A DNA stretch of 22,836 nt from Rhodovulum sp. Lineage in GTDB: Bacteria; Pseudomonadota; Alphaproteobacteria; Rhodobacterales; Rhodobacteraceae. Shown one piece after another: positions 13,828-21,831 of the stretch (positions are counted from its first letter, which is position 1; each line of letters starts with the position of its first letter). The DNA lies in NCBI GenBank assembly GCA_020637615.1, contig JACKKC010000039.1, forward strand, positions 1-22,836, given 5' to 3'. Both the position numbers and the translations under genes were made by a program. Below the pieces are notes generated by a model. The model did no database searches, was not told where the DNA came from, and saw only the letters and a list, made by a program, of their open reading frames with translations.

Positions 13828-13875
13828 GGCGATCCATTAACTAGTTAGTTAGCAGTAACTAACGAATGGATCGCC
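13828..13875. promoter_or_regulatory. Nested palindrome, probable TetR operator
   Basis: An outer perfect 11-bp inverted repeat, GGCGATCCATT (13828-13838) and AATGGATCGCC (13865-13875), encloses an inner perfect 8-bp repeat, GTTAGTTA (13844-13851) and TAACTAAC (13856-13863). Inside the left arm, TAACTAGTTA (13838-13847) is itself palindromic, so TAACTA-type half-sites occur several times. The palindrome ends one base before the TetR ATG and covers its ribosome-binding region. Bound repressor or an mRNA hairpin here would block expression of the whole operon, which points to autoregulation. Confidence 0.75.
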
Positions 13876-14490
13876 ATGGCGCGCATGTCAGCAGAATTCC
13901 GCAAGGCCGAAATCATCGCAGCGACACTGCGACTGGCGGATGAGCTTGGTCCGGATCGCCTGACAACGCAGGCGGTCGCCGATGCCGTCGGACTGACCCA
14001 GCCAGGAATCTTCCGACACTTTCCGACCAAGCAGGCCCTTTGGCAGGCGGTTGGCGAAACGATGGACATCCAGATGGGCGAAAACTGGGACGCCGTCCTG
14101 ACCGAGACACGGGCGCCGGAGGACAGGCTTCGCGCCCTGATCCTGACTCAGCTTGCACAGATCGAGCGCACCCCGGCGATCCCGGCAATCCTGCATTCGC
14201 GCGAACTCCAGGCGGAGAACCCCGAACTGCATCGGCGGTTCCGAGCGATCATGATGCGGTTTCTGGGCTTGCTTGCAGCGGAACTGGAGAGGGCGCGCGG
14301 GATGGGGCGGATTCGGTCCGAGCTCGATCCGGGCGACGGGGCGCTTCTCCTGATCTCACTCGTGCAGGGTCTTGCGATGCGGTGGGCGCTTGGCGGACGC
14401 GCCTTTGCACTTCAGGCGGAGGGGCGACGGCTCCTCGAAATCCAGCTCGCGTTGATGAGCCACCCCGCGAACATGGGGAGCACTAGCTGA
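13876..14490 (+). CDS. TetR-family transcriptional regulator
   Basis: A 204-residue repressor of the TetR family. The helix-turn-helix is at about 29-52 (LTTQAVADAVGLTQPGIFRH), followed by the family FPTKQALWQAV. The C-terminal three quarters are helical and would form the ligand pocket and dimer interface. It starts at 13876 directly after a 48-bp nested palindrome, so it very likely represses its own operon. ATG 13885 is a possible alternative. The last base of its stop is the first base of the adaptor start (TGATG), giving translational coupling to the export genes. The natural inducer is probably a compound exported by that system, which the sequence does not reveal. Confidence 0.92.
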   Translation: MARMSAEFRKAEIIAATLRLADELGPDRLTTQAVADAVGLTQPGIFRHFPTKQALWQAVGETMDIQMGENWDAVLTETRAPEDRLRALILTQLAQIERTPAIPAILHSRELQAENPELHRRFRAIMMRFLGLLAAELERARGMGRIRSELDPGDGALLLISLVQGLAMRWALGGRAFALQAEGRRLLEIQLALMSHPANMGSTS

Positions 14491-15647
14491 TGCGGCGTAT
14501 GACTATGGTCGTCGTTGGCGGCGCGCTGGGTCTGGCCGCCATGGCAGGATATCTGGTCCTGAACGAGCGGCCGTTGCTGGTGCCGGTCGTATCGACCGAG
14601 CGGGACGTGCCGATACGCATCTACGGGCTTGGCACGGTCGAGGCGCGTATCACATCGAAGGTCGGGTTCGAGGTGGGCGCCGCGCTAACAGAGCTTACTA
14701 CCGACAGCGGCGATATCGTCGCCGAGGGGCAGGTTCTCGCGCGCTTGCATCCAAGCGAGCAGGAAGCCCGCGTCGCCCGAGCTGAGGCGGCCGTCGAAGC
14801 GGCCGCGGCCGGTCGGACCAGGGCCGAAGCCGCCGTTGCGCGCGCGCGCGCAGTCTTTGCACAGAGCGAGGCGACCAACGCGCGCCGGCAGGCACTGGCG
14901 CGGCGCGACACGATCTCGGACCAGACCGCCGAAGAGGCCGAGCGCGACGTGGCGGTCGCCGCCGCTGATCTGGCGGTGGCCGAGAGCGAGATCGCGGTTG
15001 CCGCCGCCCAGCACGCGGATGCGACGGCCGCGCTGCTCTATGAGCGTGCGCTGCTCGAACACCATGTGTTGCGCGCCCCTTTCGATGCGGTCGTGGTCGA
15101 CCGGCATGTCGAGGCCGGAACCGTGGTGCGCGCGGGTGAGCCGGTCTTTACCCTTATCGACCCGGCGAGCGTCTGGACGCTGGCCTACATTGACGAGGCG
15201 CGGGCCGGCGCCATCGCCCTGGGCCAGCCAGCCGAGATCCGTCTGCGGTCGTTGCCGCATTCAGTCTTCACCGGCCACGTGGCGCGCATCGGCATCGAGA
15301 GCGACCGGGTGAACGAGGAGCGGCGTGTCTGGATCGCCTGCGACAGCTGTCCGGCGCAGGTCTACCTCGGCGAACAGGCGGAGATCCGCATCACCGTCGC
15401 GACACTGCCCGAGGCGCTGCTTGTGCCCGAAATCGCGATCCGCGGCTTTGACGGTCATACCGGCCGGGTCTGGACGGTGCAGGGCGGCGCCGCCACCGAA
15501 GCGACCGTCATCTTCGGACATCGCACCGAGGATGCGCGCGCCCAGATCGTGGATGGCGTGACTGCGGGTGCCGAGGTTGTGGAGGTGCCGGTCGCCGGGC
15601 TGACCGAAGGGCGCAGGCTACGCCCCGACCGTGAGGACGCGCCATGA
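14490..15647 (+). CDS. HlyD/MacA-type periplasmic adaptor (membrane fusion protein)
   Basis: A 385-residue adaptor of an ABC-type tripartite exporter. An N-terminal membrane anchor is at about 6-25 (VVVGGALGLAAMAGYLVL). It is followed by a first lipoyl half (IRIYGLGTVEARITSKVGFE), an alanine-rich coiled-coil hairpin at about 90-190, a second lipoyl half (LRAPFDAVVVDRHVEAGTVV) and beta-barrel/membrane-proximal domains (PAEIRLRSLPHSVFTGHVAR; LPEALLVPEIAIRG). It links the inner-membrane permease to an outer-membrane channel, but no TolC-like gene is present in the window. Its ATG overlaps the TetR stop and its stop overlaps the permease start, so all are one operon. Organisation resembles DevBCA systems. 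Confidence 0.9.
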   Translation: MRRMTMVVVGGALGLAAMAGYLVLNERPLLVPVVSTERDVPIRIYGLGTVEARITSKVGFEVGAALTELTTDSGDIVAEGQVLARLHPSEQEARVARAEAAVEAAAAGRTRAEAAVARARAVFAQSEATNARRQALARRDTISDQTAEEAERDVAVAAADLAVAESEIAVAAAQHADATAALLYERALLEHHVLRAPFDAVVVDRHVEAGTVVRAGEPVFTLIDPASVWTLAYIDEARAGAIALGQPAEIRLRSLPHSVFTGHVARIGIESDRVNEERRVWIACDSCPAQVYLGEQAEIRITVATLPEALLVPEIAIRGFDGHTGRVWTVQGGAATEATVIFGHRTEDARAQIVDGVTAGAEVVEVPVAGLTEGRRLRPDREDAP

Positions 15648-16780
15648 ACCTGGCCTTGCGCGACGTCCGGCACAACCTTTTTCGCTTTGTGCTGACCTGC
15701 CTCGGCCTCAGCCTGCTGATGGCAGTCGTCCTTGCGATGATCGGGATCTACAACGGTCTGGTCGCCGACGCGCTGAACATCGTCCGCGCACCGCGGGCCG
15801 AGCTGTGGGTGGTCGAGTCCGGCACGAAGGGTCCCTTTGCAGAAGCCTCGAAGATCCCCGGCGGCACGCGCGATGCGGTGGCGCGCCTGCACGGCGTGGC
15901 CGACGCGGGCAGCATCAGCTACCAGACGGTCGAGACCGCCCATGCCGGCGACCCGCTGCGGCTCTACGTGATCGGTTATGAGCCCGGCCGCCCGGGAGGG
16001 CCGGAGCGGATCGCGGAAGGGCGCGGCATTGCCGTCAGCCATTTCGAGATCGTAGCGGACCGCAAGACCGGGCTTTCGATCGGCGACCGCATTCGGCTCG
16101 GCCGCGACGATTTCACAATCGTCGGGCTGGTCGAGGACGTCACCAACTCGGGGGGCGATCCGGCGGCCTTCGTCACGCTGGCCGATGCGCAGACCCTGCA
16201 GTCCCAGCTGGCACCGCCGGCGCAGCGTGTCCAGGACGCACGCGGTGCGGGCCTTCTGGAAAGCGCCGATACTGTTGCGGCGGTCATCGCCAGGCTGGAG
16301 CCCGCGGCCGATCTGGACGACGTTGCGCGAAACGTGCGGCAATGGAAGCATCTCGGGGCACAGACCCAGGCGCAGCAGGAGGCGATCCTGCTGGGCTCGG
16401 TCGTGGATCGCGCCAAGCGCCAGATCGGCCTGTTTCTCGGCATCCTGCTGACCGTATCGGCAGTGGTGATCGCCCTGATTATCTACACCATGACGATGGA
16501 GAAGCTGAAACAGATCGCGACGCTCAAGCTGATCGGCGCGCCGGACCGCACCATCATCGGGCTGATCGTGCAGCAATCGCTCGCCCTGGGGCTCATCGGG
16601 TGGAGTTTCGGCCTGCTGCTGATCCTGCTGGTCAAGGACTACTTCCCGCGCCGTGTGGTGCTGGAACCCTTCAATGCCGCGGTTCTGGCCGGAATCATCA
16701 TCGTTGTCTGCATCGCGGCCAGCGGTCTCGGCGTGCGTGCAGCGCTGAAGGTCGATCCAGCCACCGCCATCGGGGGATGA
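15644..16780 (+). CDS. ABC transporter permease, FtsX/MacB/DevC type
   Basis: A 378-residue permease with the type VII exporter layout. One N-terminal helix (FRFVLTCLGLSLLMAVVLAM) precedes a large periplasmic domain of about 220 residues, then three C-terminal helices (GLFLGILLTVSAVVIALIIY; LALGLIGWSFGLLLILLV; AAVLAGIIIVVCIAASGLGV). The coupling segment MEKLKQIATLKLIGAPDRTI between helices 2 and 3 is typical and contacts the ATPase. Such permeases do not conduct substrate themselves but drive the adaptor and outer channel mechanically. The start overlaps the adaptor stop by four bases (ATGA), and the ATPase gene begins four bases after its stop. Confidence 0.9.
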   Translation: MNLALRDVRHNLFRFVLTCLGLSLLMAVVLAMIGIYNGLVADALNIVRAPRAELWVVESGTKGPFAEASKIPGGTRDAVARLHGVADAGSISYQTVETAHAGDPLRLYVIGYEPGRPGGPERIAEGRGIAVSHFEIVADRKTGLSIGDRIRLGRDDFTIVGLVEDVTNSGGDPAAFVTLADAQTLQSQLAPPAQRVQDARGAGLLESADTVAAVIARLEPAADLDDVARNVRQWKHLGAQTQAQQEAILLGSVVDRAKRQIGLFLGILLTVSAVVIALIIYTMTMEKLKQIATLKLIGAPDRTIIGLIVQQSLALGLIGWSFGLLLILLVKDYFPRRVVLEPFNAAVLAGIIIVVCIAASGLGVRAALKVDPATAIGG

Positions 16781-16784
16781 GACA

Positions 16785-17483
16785 ATGCAGTCCCTGATCG
16801 AACTTTCGGGCGTGTCCAAGCATTTCGGCGACGGCCCCACACGGGTCGATGCGTTGCGCGATGTCAACCTGACGGTGCGGCAGGGCGAGGTGGTGGCGCT
16901 GCTCGGCCCCTCGGGCTCGGGCAAGACGACTCTCCTGAACATCATCGGCTGCATTGTCCCCGCAAGCGCGGGCCGCGTCGTCTTGGACGGCGAGGCTGTT
17001 TATGACGGCCGCTGGTTGCGCCGCGATCTGCGCCGGCTGAGGCTCGACAAGATCGGATTCATTTTCCAGTTCCACAACCTGCTCCCCTTCCTAAACGCCC
17101 ACGACAATGTCGCCCTTGTGCTGACACTCGCGGGCCAGACGGCAGCGGAGGCGCAGCGGAGAGCAGACACCCTGCTGGACTATCTCGAGGTCGGCCATCG
17201 CGCCCATTCGATGCCGGCGCAACTGTCGGGAGGCGAGGCGCAGCGCGTCGCCATCGCCCGCGCGCTCGCCAACCGTCCGCGCATCATCCTGGCGGACGAG
17301 CCGACCGCCGCGCTTGACAGCAAGCGTGCGGGAATCGTCATGGACCTGTTGCGCAAGCTCGCTGCCGAGCAAGACGCCTGCATCGTGGCGGTCACCCATG
17401 ACGAGAAGATCTATGACAGGTTCGACAGGCTATTCCACCTGCGGGACGGCGTGCTCGACAATCAGGAGGAGTTTGTGACATGA
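16785..17483 (+). CDS. ABC transporter ATP-binding protein
   Basis: A 232-residue nucleotide-binding subunit of the MacB/LolD/DevA class that powers the permease encoded at 15644. Walker A is GPSGSGKTTL at 41-50, the Q-loop region is GFIFQFHNLLPFLNAHDNVA, the signature is LSGGEAQRVAIARAL at about 146-160, Walker B is IILADEPTAALD at about 167-178, and the H-loop is VAVTHDEKIYDR. All catalytic elements are intact and the length is normal. It lies four bases after the permease and its last four bases overlap the next gene. Confidence 0.95.
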   Translation: MQSLIELSGVSKHFGDGPTRVDALRDVNLTVRQGEVVALLGPSGSGKTTLLNIIGCIVPASAGRVVLDGEAVYDGRWLRRDLRRLRLDKIGFIFQFHNLLPFLNAHDNVALVLTLAGQTAAEAQRRADTLLDYLEVGHRAHSMPAQLSGGEAQRVAIARALANRPRIILADEPTAALDSKRAGIVMDLLRKLAAEQDACIVAVTHDEKIYDRFDRLFHLRDGVLDNQEEFVT

Positions 17484-17887
17484 CGACAAGATCTTCTGCA
17501 TCCTGGTCGCTGTGGAGCGTGGCGGCGGTGGCGGTGGTCTTCGGGGCACTGACGATCCTGTCCGGCGGAACCGTCCTGTTCGGAGGCGACGCGGCCAGGG
17601 AAGCAGCCGGCAAGGTGGTTCCCTTCGTGCTGTGGTTCAACTTCCTGTCCGGCTTCGTCTATGTTCTCGCCGGGGTCGCCATCGCGCTGAGACAGAGCTG
17701 GGCCGCCAGCCTTTCCGCCGGGCTCGCCATCGCGATCGCGCTCGTCTTCGTCGCCTTCGGCCTGCACGCCGCATTGGGCGGCGCTTTCGAACCGCGCACC
17801 GCCATCGCCATGACGTTGCGCCTCACGGTCTGGATCGCGATTGTCTCTGTCCTCTCGAAAAAGCTGGCCGCGAGATCATCAGGCTAG
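17480..17887 (+). CDS. Four-helix integral membrane protein, export-operon partner
   Basis: A 135-residue hydrophobic protein with four predicted membrane helices: WSLWSVAAVAVVFGALTILS, VPFVLWFNFLSGFVYVLAGV, AASLSAGLAIAIALVFVAFG and TAIAMTLRLTVWIAIVSVLS. Loops are short and the C-terminus is basic (KKLAARSSG). I do not recognise a named family with confidence. It overlaps the ATPase stop by four bases (ATGA), so it is made with the exporter and may be an accessory subunit or an immunity-like membrane protein. It is the last gene of the TetR operon; no clear terminator follows. Confidence 0.85.
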   Translation: MTTRSSASWSLWSVAAVAVVFGALTILSGGTVLFGGDAAREAAGKVVPFVLWFNFLSGFVYVLAGVAIALRQSWAASLSAGLAIAIALVFVAFGLHAALGGAFEPRTAIAMTLRLTVWIAIVSVLSKKLAARSSG

Positions 17888-18152
17888 GTCGGGAAGGTAC
17901 CGGTCGCGCCGAGCGTTGGGGAAGTAGGCATGGGGTGGATGCCGCGCTCCCGGTGCATGCTCCTGCTTGTGAAGCTATGTTGGCGACTGCTCAGTCGTTT
18001 CGCTTCCAGTCGCGATTGAACCGCACACCCTTCCAAATTATCTTTTATATAATAGTAACAGTTATTTGGGTGGTGGAGAAGGTTGGAAATCAGGCCCATC
18101 CCCTCCGCCAACATATCCATCCATCCAATTGATTTATCGGGGCTCTTTTCGA
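17888..18152. other. Non-coding gap with an AT-rich patch
   Basis: No gene can be supported. Bases 18034-18067 are strikingly AT-rich for this window and are bounded by CCAAAT and ATTTGG. They include TATAAT at 18048-18053 but no -35 box at a workable distance on the plus strand. The patch lies at the edge of the Cas3 remnant and may be foreign DNA or an old insertion scar. Confidence 0.4.
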
Positions 18153-18677
18153 TCATGAGAAACGGTCTCCCCCTTCACTTCCCCCAATAAGAGCCGGATA
18201 GACTCGGCTCTCCCCCGACGCCTTGGCGACGAGTTCCGCGCCCACCCCGTCGAGATCGACCGCGATCTCCCGGCGCCACGACGGATCGAGGCCGTCCGCG
18301 AAGGTCTCCAGCCGTCGTGCCAGCGACGTTTCGGTTCCATTCATCTTGTCCGGGAGCCCGGCATGGTGGCCGAGGATGCAATAGGCGAGGGCCTCCGCGG
18401 CGATCCTGTCGCGCGCGTCGGCCTCCCGCAGCAGGATCGCGCCTCCGGCGGTAGAATGGTCGACCCGGACGGCGGCGCCGGCCAGCCGCCGCTGGAAGTC
18501 AGGGTGGTATTTGCCAAGGTCGTGTAGCAGTCCCACGCAGTGCGCAGCCCGCTCGATGCCGAGAGGCCGGGCGCCTTCCGCCGCCATGCCGGCCACGGCG
18601 CGCAAGTGCTCCGTCAATGGCTGGCCGTTGCATGTAGAGTTGAGCGAAGCGCTGTGCGCCAGGAAGGTTAGTGTCAT
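18153..18677 (-). pseudogene. cas3: Cas3 HD-nuclease domain remnant (type I CRISPR-Cas)
   Basis: The minus strand starts MTLTFLAHSASLNSTCNGQP at the ATG at 18677 and reads a Cas3'' HD domain: LTEHLRAVAGMAAEGARP, CVGLLHDLGKYHPDFQRRLA (motif HD), VDHSTAGGAILLREADARD and LAYCILGHHAGLPD. The histidines of the HD metal site are present. Homology ends at about residue 160 (GVGAELVAKASG, near 18200); a tail of unrelated residues then leads to a stop at 18153. The helicase domains that make up most of a Cas3 are missing, as are all other cas genes and any repeat array. The style resembles type I-C Cas3. An IS3-family remnant lies immediately upstream. Probably dead, though a lone HD nuclease cannot be fully excluded. 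Confidence 0.8.
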
Positions 18678-18727
18678 CTCAAAGAACTTTCGGATGTGGT
18701 GCACGCGTGGAACGACGTGCCACCGGA

Positions 18728-18990
18728 GTGAGCTACTCCCCGATCATTGGACAGATTTCTGGGTGACTTAAGCTACTGCCTGCACCTGGTGACCGGTTTC
18801 AATGCTGTTGAAGCAGACCACGGCCGGCGGTTGTCCGCCATGGGCAGCGTGAGGGCGCTGGTGGTTGTGGAAGGTGATCCATTGGCCGACACCTACCTTG
18901 GCCTGAGAGCCGGTCTCCCAGGCGTGCAGGTAGACGCATTCATATTTCAGGGACCGCCAGAGACGCTCGATGAAGATGTTGTCGAGGCAG
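18728..18990 (-). mobile_element. IS3-family insertion sequence remnant (OrfB 3' end)
   Basis: The minus strand reads the C-terminus of an IS3-family integrase-type transposase: CLDNIFIERLWRSLKYECVY, LHAWETGSQAKVGVGQWITF, HNHQRPHAAHGGQPPAVVCF, NSIETGHQVQAVA and stop at 18768. The catalytic glutamate is the one in IERLWRSLK; the two aspartates and the first 60-70 percent of the protein are missing. The bases from 18767 down to about 18728 (GATCATTGGACAG, AGCTACTCC) are probably the right terminal region of the IS. The copy is cut at about 18990, exactly where a recombinase fragment begins on the plus strand. Confidence 0.8.
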
Positions 18991-19160
18991 GGCGTGCATG
19001 ACAGCTACGTCAGCCGGGTGCTGCGGCTAACGCTGCTAGCAACGGACCGCGTCGAAACGATCCTCGATGGGCGGCAGCCGGCGGGGCTGCAGCTGAAGGT
19101 TCTTTGGGGCGGGTTTCCGTTGGAGTGGGACGGGCAGCGCGAACTCTTGGTTTCGCGCGA
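18991..19160 (+). pseudogene. C-terminal piece of a recombinase-associated protein
   Basis: The plus strand reads GVHDSYVSRVLRLTLLATDR, VETILDGRQPAGLQLKVLWG and GFPLEWDGQREL. I know this as the C-terminal helix-turn-helix segment of the small protein translated just after large serine recombinases, where it normally follows TIEDLAKANG. That preceding part sits at 22289-22533 in this window. The fragment has no start. It begins at the truncated end of the IS3 remnant and loses recognisable similarity after QREL. The following bases 19161-19287 show no gene I can support. Confidence 0.6.
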
Positions 19161-19287
19161 GCGGGCCTGCGCAATCTTTACCCCAGGTGCTGGCCGTCGG
19201 CCATTCGCGGCCGATCATCCGTTGCAGCCGCCAACAACTGCCAACCGTTCGCGCTATGGAGGGGGCTTTCGATGAGGCCGGCCCGCG

Positions 19288-20244
19288 CTATCGCTCGGGG
19301 GTGAACTCGCCACAAAGCGCGGAGACCAGAAGGTCGCGCTGCCTGTCTGGGTCCTCGCTAACCGAAAGGGCGAATAGCAGCTTGGTAAATGCAGCTTCAA
19401 CCGTCATGTCGCGCCCGTCGATCACGCCGCCGTCGCGCAGGATGGAACCGGCGGCATAGGTGCCCAGCGCCATTCCACCTTCCGGGCATTGGCTGACCGC
19501 AACTACCGGGATGCGGCGGTCGGCTGCGACCTTGAGGCCTTCCGCCAACTCCCTTTGCTCCGGGGCGGTTCCAGACCCATAGCATCGTAGGACCACCCCT
19601 TCGCACGTGCGCAAGGCCAACTGAAAGACCCGGGCCGAGACCCCGGGAGCGAAGGCCAGAATGGCGACGTCGGGCGCGCCGAACGCGTGGCACCGCAGCG
19701 TCCCGCCGCCGTAACGCGGAGCCATTTCGGTCGGCTCGGCGGCGAAGGCGTCGAAGTGGCGGGAGTGCGACTTGCGCACACGGCCGCCATGCAAGAGCTT
19801 GCCGGCAAACTGCACCCAGACACCCGCGGGCGCGCTGTGCGCCACGCTCAGAGCCTCCCGCAGGTTGTCTCGCCCGTCGCTCCCGGCAACCGTCAGCGGC
19901 AGCATCGATCCGGTTACAATCACCGGCTTTGCAAGCCCCTCGAGGGCGAAGCAGAGCGCCGCGGCGGTATAGGCAAGCGTGTCCGTGCCGTGGGTGACGA
20001 CAAAGGCGTCGAAGCGTTCGTAGCTTTCCGCGATGAGGCGGACCACGCGGTTCCAGTCCTCCGGCGCGGCATTGGCGCTGTCGATCTGTGGCGTCACGGT
20101 GTGGACGGTTACCCGGCTCGACACCTCCCCGCGACGCAGCATATCATCGATACAGTCTTCGACCACGCCGTCTCCGGGTGCGAATCCGTCGGCGGTCGCG
20201 ATCATGCCGATGGTGCCTCCGGTGTGGATCAGCAGGATGGACAA
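19288..20244 (-). CDS. ansA: L-asparaginase
   Basis: A 318-residue asparaginase hydrolysing L-asparagine to aspartate and ammonia. The first active-site block is LIHTGGTIGMIATADG (HTGGTIG 7-13, nucleophilic Thr) and the second is VVTHGTDTLAYTAAAL (THGTDT 84-89). GSMLPLTVAGSDGRDNLREA follows at about 112-131. The C-terminal domain (GVVLRCYGSGTAP; VVAVSQCPEGGMALGTYAAG) is complete. A TTG start at 20244 is chosen because GGAGGG lies eight bases upstream and the protein then begins MSILLIHTGGTIG. Longer starts only add unconserved residues. There is no signal peptide, so it is cytoplasmic. It is divergent from aspA across a 132-bp gap, making a two-step route from asparagine to fumarate. Confidence 0.92.
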   Translation of the reverse strand: MSILLIHTGGTIGMIATADGFAPGDGVVEDCIDDMLRRGEVSSRVTVHTVTPQIDSANAAPEDWNRVVRLIAESYERFDAFVVTHGTDTLAYTAAALCFALEGLAKPVIVTGSMLPLTVAGSDGRDNLREALSVAHSAPAGVWVQFAGKLLHGGRVRKSHSRHFDAFAAEPTEMAPRYGGGTLRCHAFGAPDVAILAFAPGVSARVFQLALRTCEGVVLRCYGSGTAPEQRELAEGLKVAADRRIPVVAVSQCPEGGMALGTYAAGSILRDGGVIDGRDMTVEAAFTKLLFALSVSEDPDRQRDLLVSALCGEFTPER

Positions 20245-20376
20245 GGAGCGAACCCTCCGATCGGGGTGACAGGGTCGGATTGCGCCACCGACGCATTCCT
20301 CGGCCGACGCGGTCGAACCCGTTGCCAAGCAATTTCTACTGGCCTAGTGGTGTCGATGCATTCGGGGGAAATCGCA

Positions 20377-21729
20377 ATGCGAATCGAACGGGATTCTCTG
20401 GGCGAGTTCGAGGTGCCGGCGGAGGCCAAGTACGGCGTCCACTCGATGCGCGCGTACAAGAACTTCTTCATCTCCGGTGTCCCGGTTTCGGAGTTTCCCG
20501 AGCTGGTGATCGCTTTGGCTCAGGTCAAGAAGGCTGCTGCGGCCGCAAACACAAAACTGGGCGTGCTCGACGCCGAAAGGGCCCGGGCGATCCAGGACGC
20601 CTGCGACGAGATCATCGGCGGTGCCCACCATGACCAGTTCATCGTCGACATGATCCAGGGCGGCGCCGGAACCTCCAGCAACATGAATGCCAACGAGGTG
20701 ATCGCCAACATCGCTCTGGCGAAGATGGGGCACTCGCTCGGGGCCTACCAGCATCTGCACCCCAACGACGACGTGAACCGGTCGCAGTCCACGAACGATG
20801 TCTATCCTACGGCGCTGCGCCTGGCGATCTTGCGCAATGTCGATAGCCTCACGCTCGAACAGCGGCGGCTGTCTGACGCGTTCGAGGCCAAGGCGGTCGA
20901 GTTCGACCACGTGCACAAGGTCGGGCGCACGCAGCTCCAGGATGCCGTGCCGATGACCCTCGGGCAGGAGTTCCGGTCGTTCGCCAACACGATCGAGGAG
21001 GACATCGAGCGGATCGGGGAGATCTCGCTCCTGCTTCGCGAGGTGAACCTCGGCGGCACAGCCATCGGCACCAGCATCAATACGCCGCCGGAATATCCCG
21101 GGACCGCGGTCGCCGAGCTCTCGCGCGTCGTCGGCTTCGAGCTGAAGCTGGCGCGCAACCTGATCGAGGCGTCGTCGGACCTGGGCGCTTTCGTGATGTT
21201 TTCCGGCGTCCTGAAGCGGATTGCGGTTAAGTTGTCCAAGATTTGCAACGACCTGCGGCTGCTCAGTAGCGGACCACGGGCCGGTCTGGGCGAGATCGTC
21301 CTGCCTCCGGTCCAGGCCGGTTCCTCGATCATGCCCGGAAAGGTCAACCCGGTGATCCCCGAGGTCGTGAACCAAGTGGCGTTCCAGGTCATCGGCAACG
21401 ACCTGACCGTGACCATGGCCGCCGAGGCCGGCCAGTTGCAGCTCAACGCCTTCGAACCAGTCGCGATATTCAACATCCTCCAGTCGATCCGTATTCTGAA
21501 GCGGGCCATGCGGTGTCTTACCGATCGATGCGTCGTGGGTATCGCCGCCAACGAGGCCCATTGCCGGAGCCTTCTGAACAACAGCCTCGTTCTGGCGACC
21601 GGCCTCGTGCCCATCCTGGGGTATGAGAATGCCGCGAAAATCGCCAAGCATGCCTTGGCTACCGGAAAGTCCGTTGCCGATGCCGCGGCCGAACTCGGGT
21701 ACGAGGCGGGCGATATCGTCTATGATTAA
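20377..21729 (+). CDS. aspA: Aspartate ammonia-lyase
   Basis: A 450-residue member of the aspartase/fumarase superfamily converting L-aspartate to fumarate and ammonia. Seen: MRIERDSLGEFEVPAEAKYG, IVDMIQGGAGTSSNMNANEV, HPNDDVNRSQSTNDVYPTAL, the HKVGRTQLQDAVPMTLGQEF block and the signature GSSIMPGKVNPVIPEVVNQV at about 315-334, which holds the catalytic-loop serine. GGAGTSSNMNANEVIAN together with LQLNAFEPVAIFNILQSIRI favours aspartase over fumarase. GGGGGA seven bases before the ATG at 20377 supports the start. The C-terminus (AAELGYEAGDIVYD) is about 20 residues shorter than usual and ends where recombinase debris begins, so the last helix may have been lost. Activity is likely but not certain. 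Confidence 0.9.
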   Translation: MRIERDSLGEFEVPAEAKYGVHSMRAYKNFFISGVPVSEFPELVIALAQVKKAAAAANTKLGVLDAERARAIQDACDEIIGGAHHDQFIVDMIQGGAGTSSNMNANEVIANIALAKMGHSLGAYQHLHPNDDVNRSQSTNDVYPTALRLAILRNVDSLTLEQRRLSDAFEAKAVEFDHVHKVGRTQLQDAVPMTLGQEFRSFANTIEEDIERIGEISLLLREVNLGGTAIGTSINTPPEYPGTAVAELSRVVGFELKLARNLIEASSDLGAFVMFSGVLKRIAVKLSKICNDLRLLSSGPRAGLGEIVLPPVQAGSSIMPGKVNPVIPEVVNQVAFQVIGNDLTVTMAAEAGQLQLNAFEPVAIFNILQSIRILKRAMRCLTDRCVVGIAANEAHCRSLLNNSLVLATGLVPILGYENAAKIAKHALATGKSVADAAAELGYEAGDIVYD

Positions 21730-21831
21730 GCACCTGTTCGGATGCCAAATTTGGTACGCCTCGTCTACCTGGGGTAACGCTGCGGATGAGTCTGTCAGGA
21801 AGCATCTCATCGATCAAAGCGCGCCGGGACG

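Noticed and set aside
18017..18053. Promoter with TTGAAC and TATAAT
   Set aside because: The boxes are 25 bases apart and no gene follows on that strand.
17888..18152. Possible CRISPR repeats or leader next to the Cas3 remnant (GCGATTGAAC near 18011 resembles a repeat end)
   Set aside because: The motif occurs once, with no regularly spaced copies anywhere nearby.
19687..21729. A 680-residue reading frame extending aspartase by 230 residues at its N-terminus
   Set aside because: The extra part is the antisense of the asparaginase gene and has no motif; a good ribosome-binding site precedes the ATG at 20377.
20344..21810. A 488-residue minus-strand frame
   Set aside because: Antisense shadow of aspartase with no motif or ribosome-binding site.
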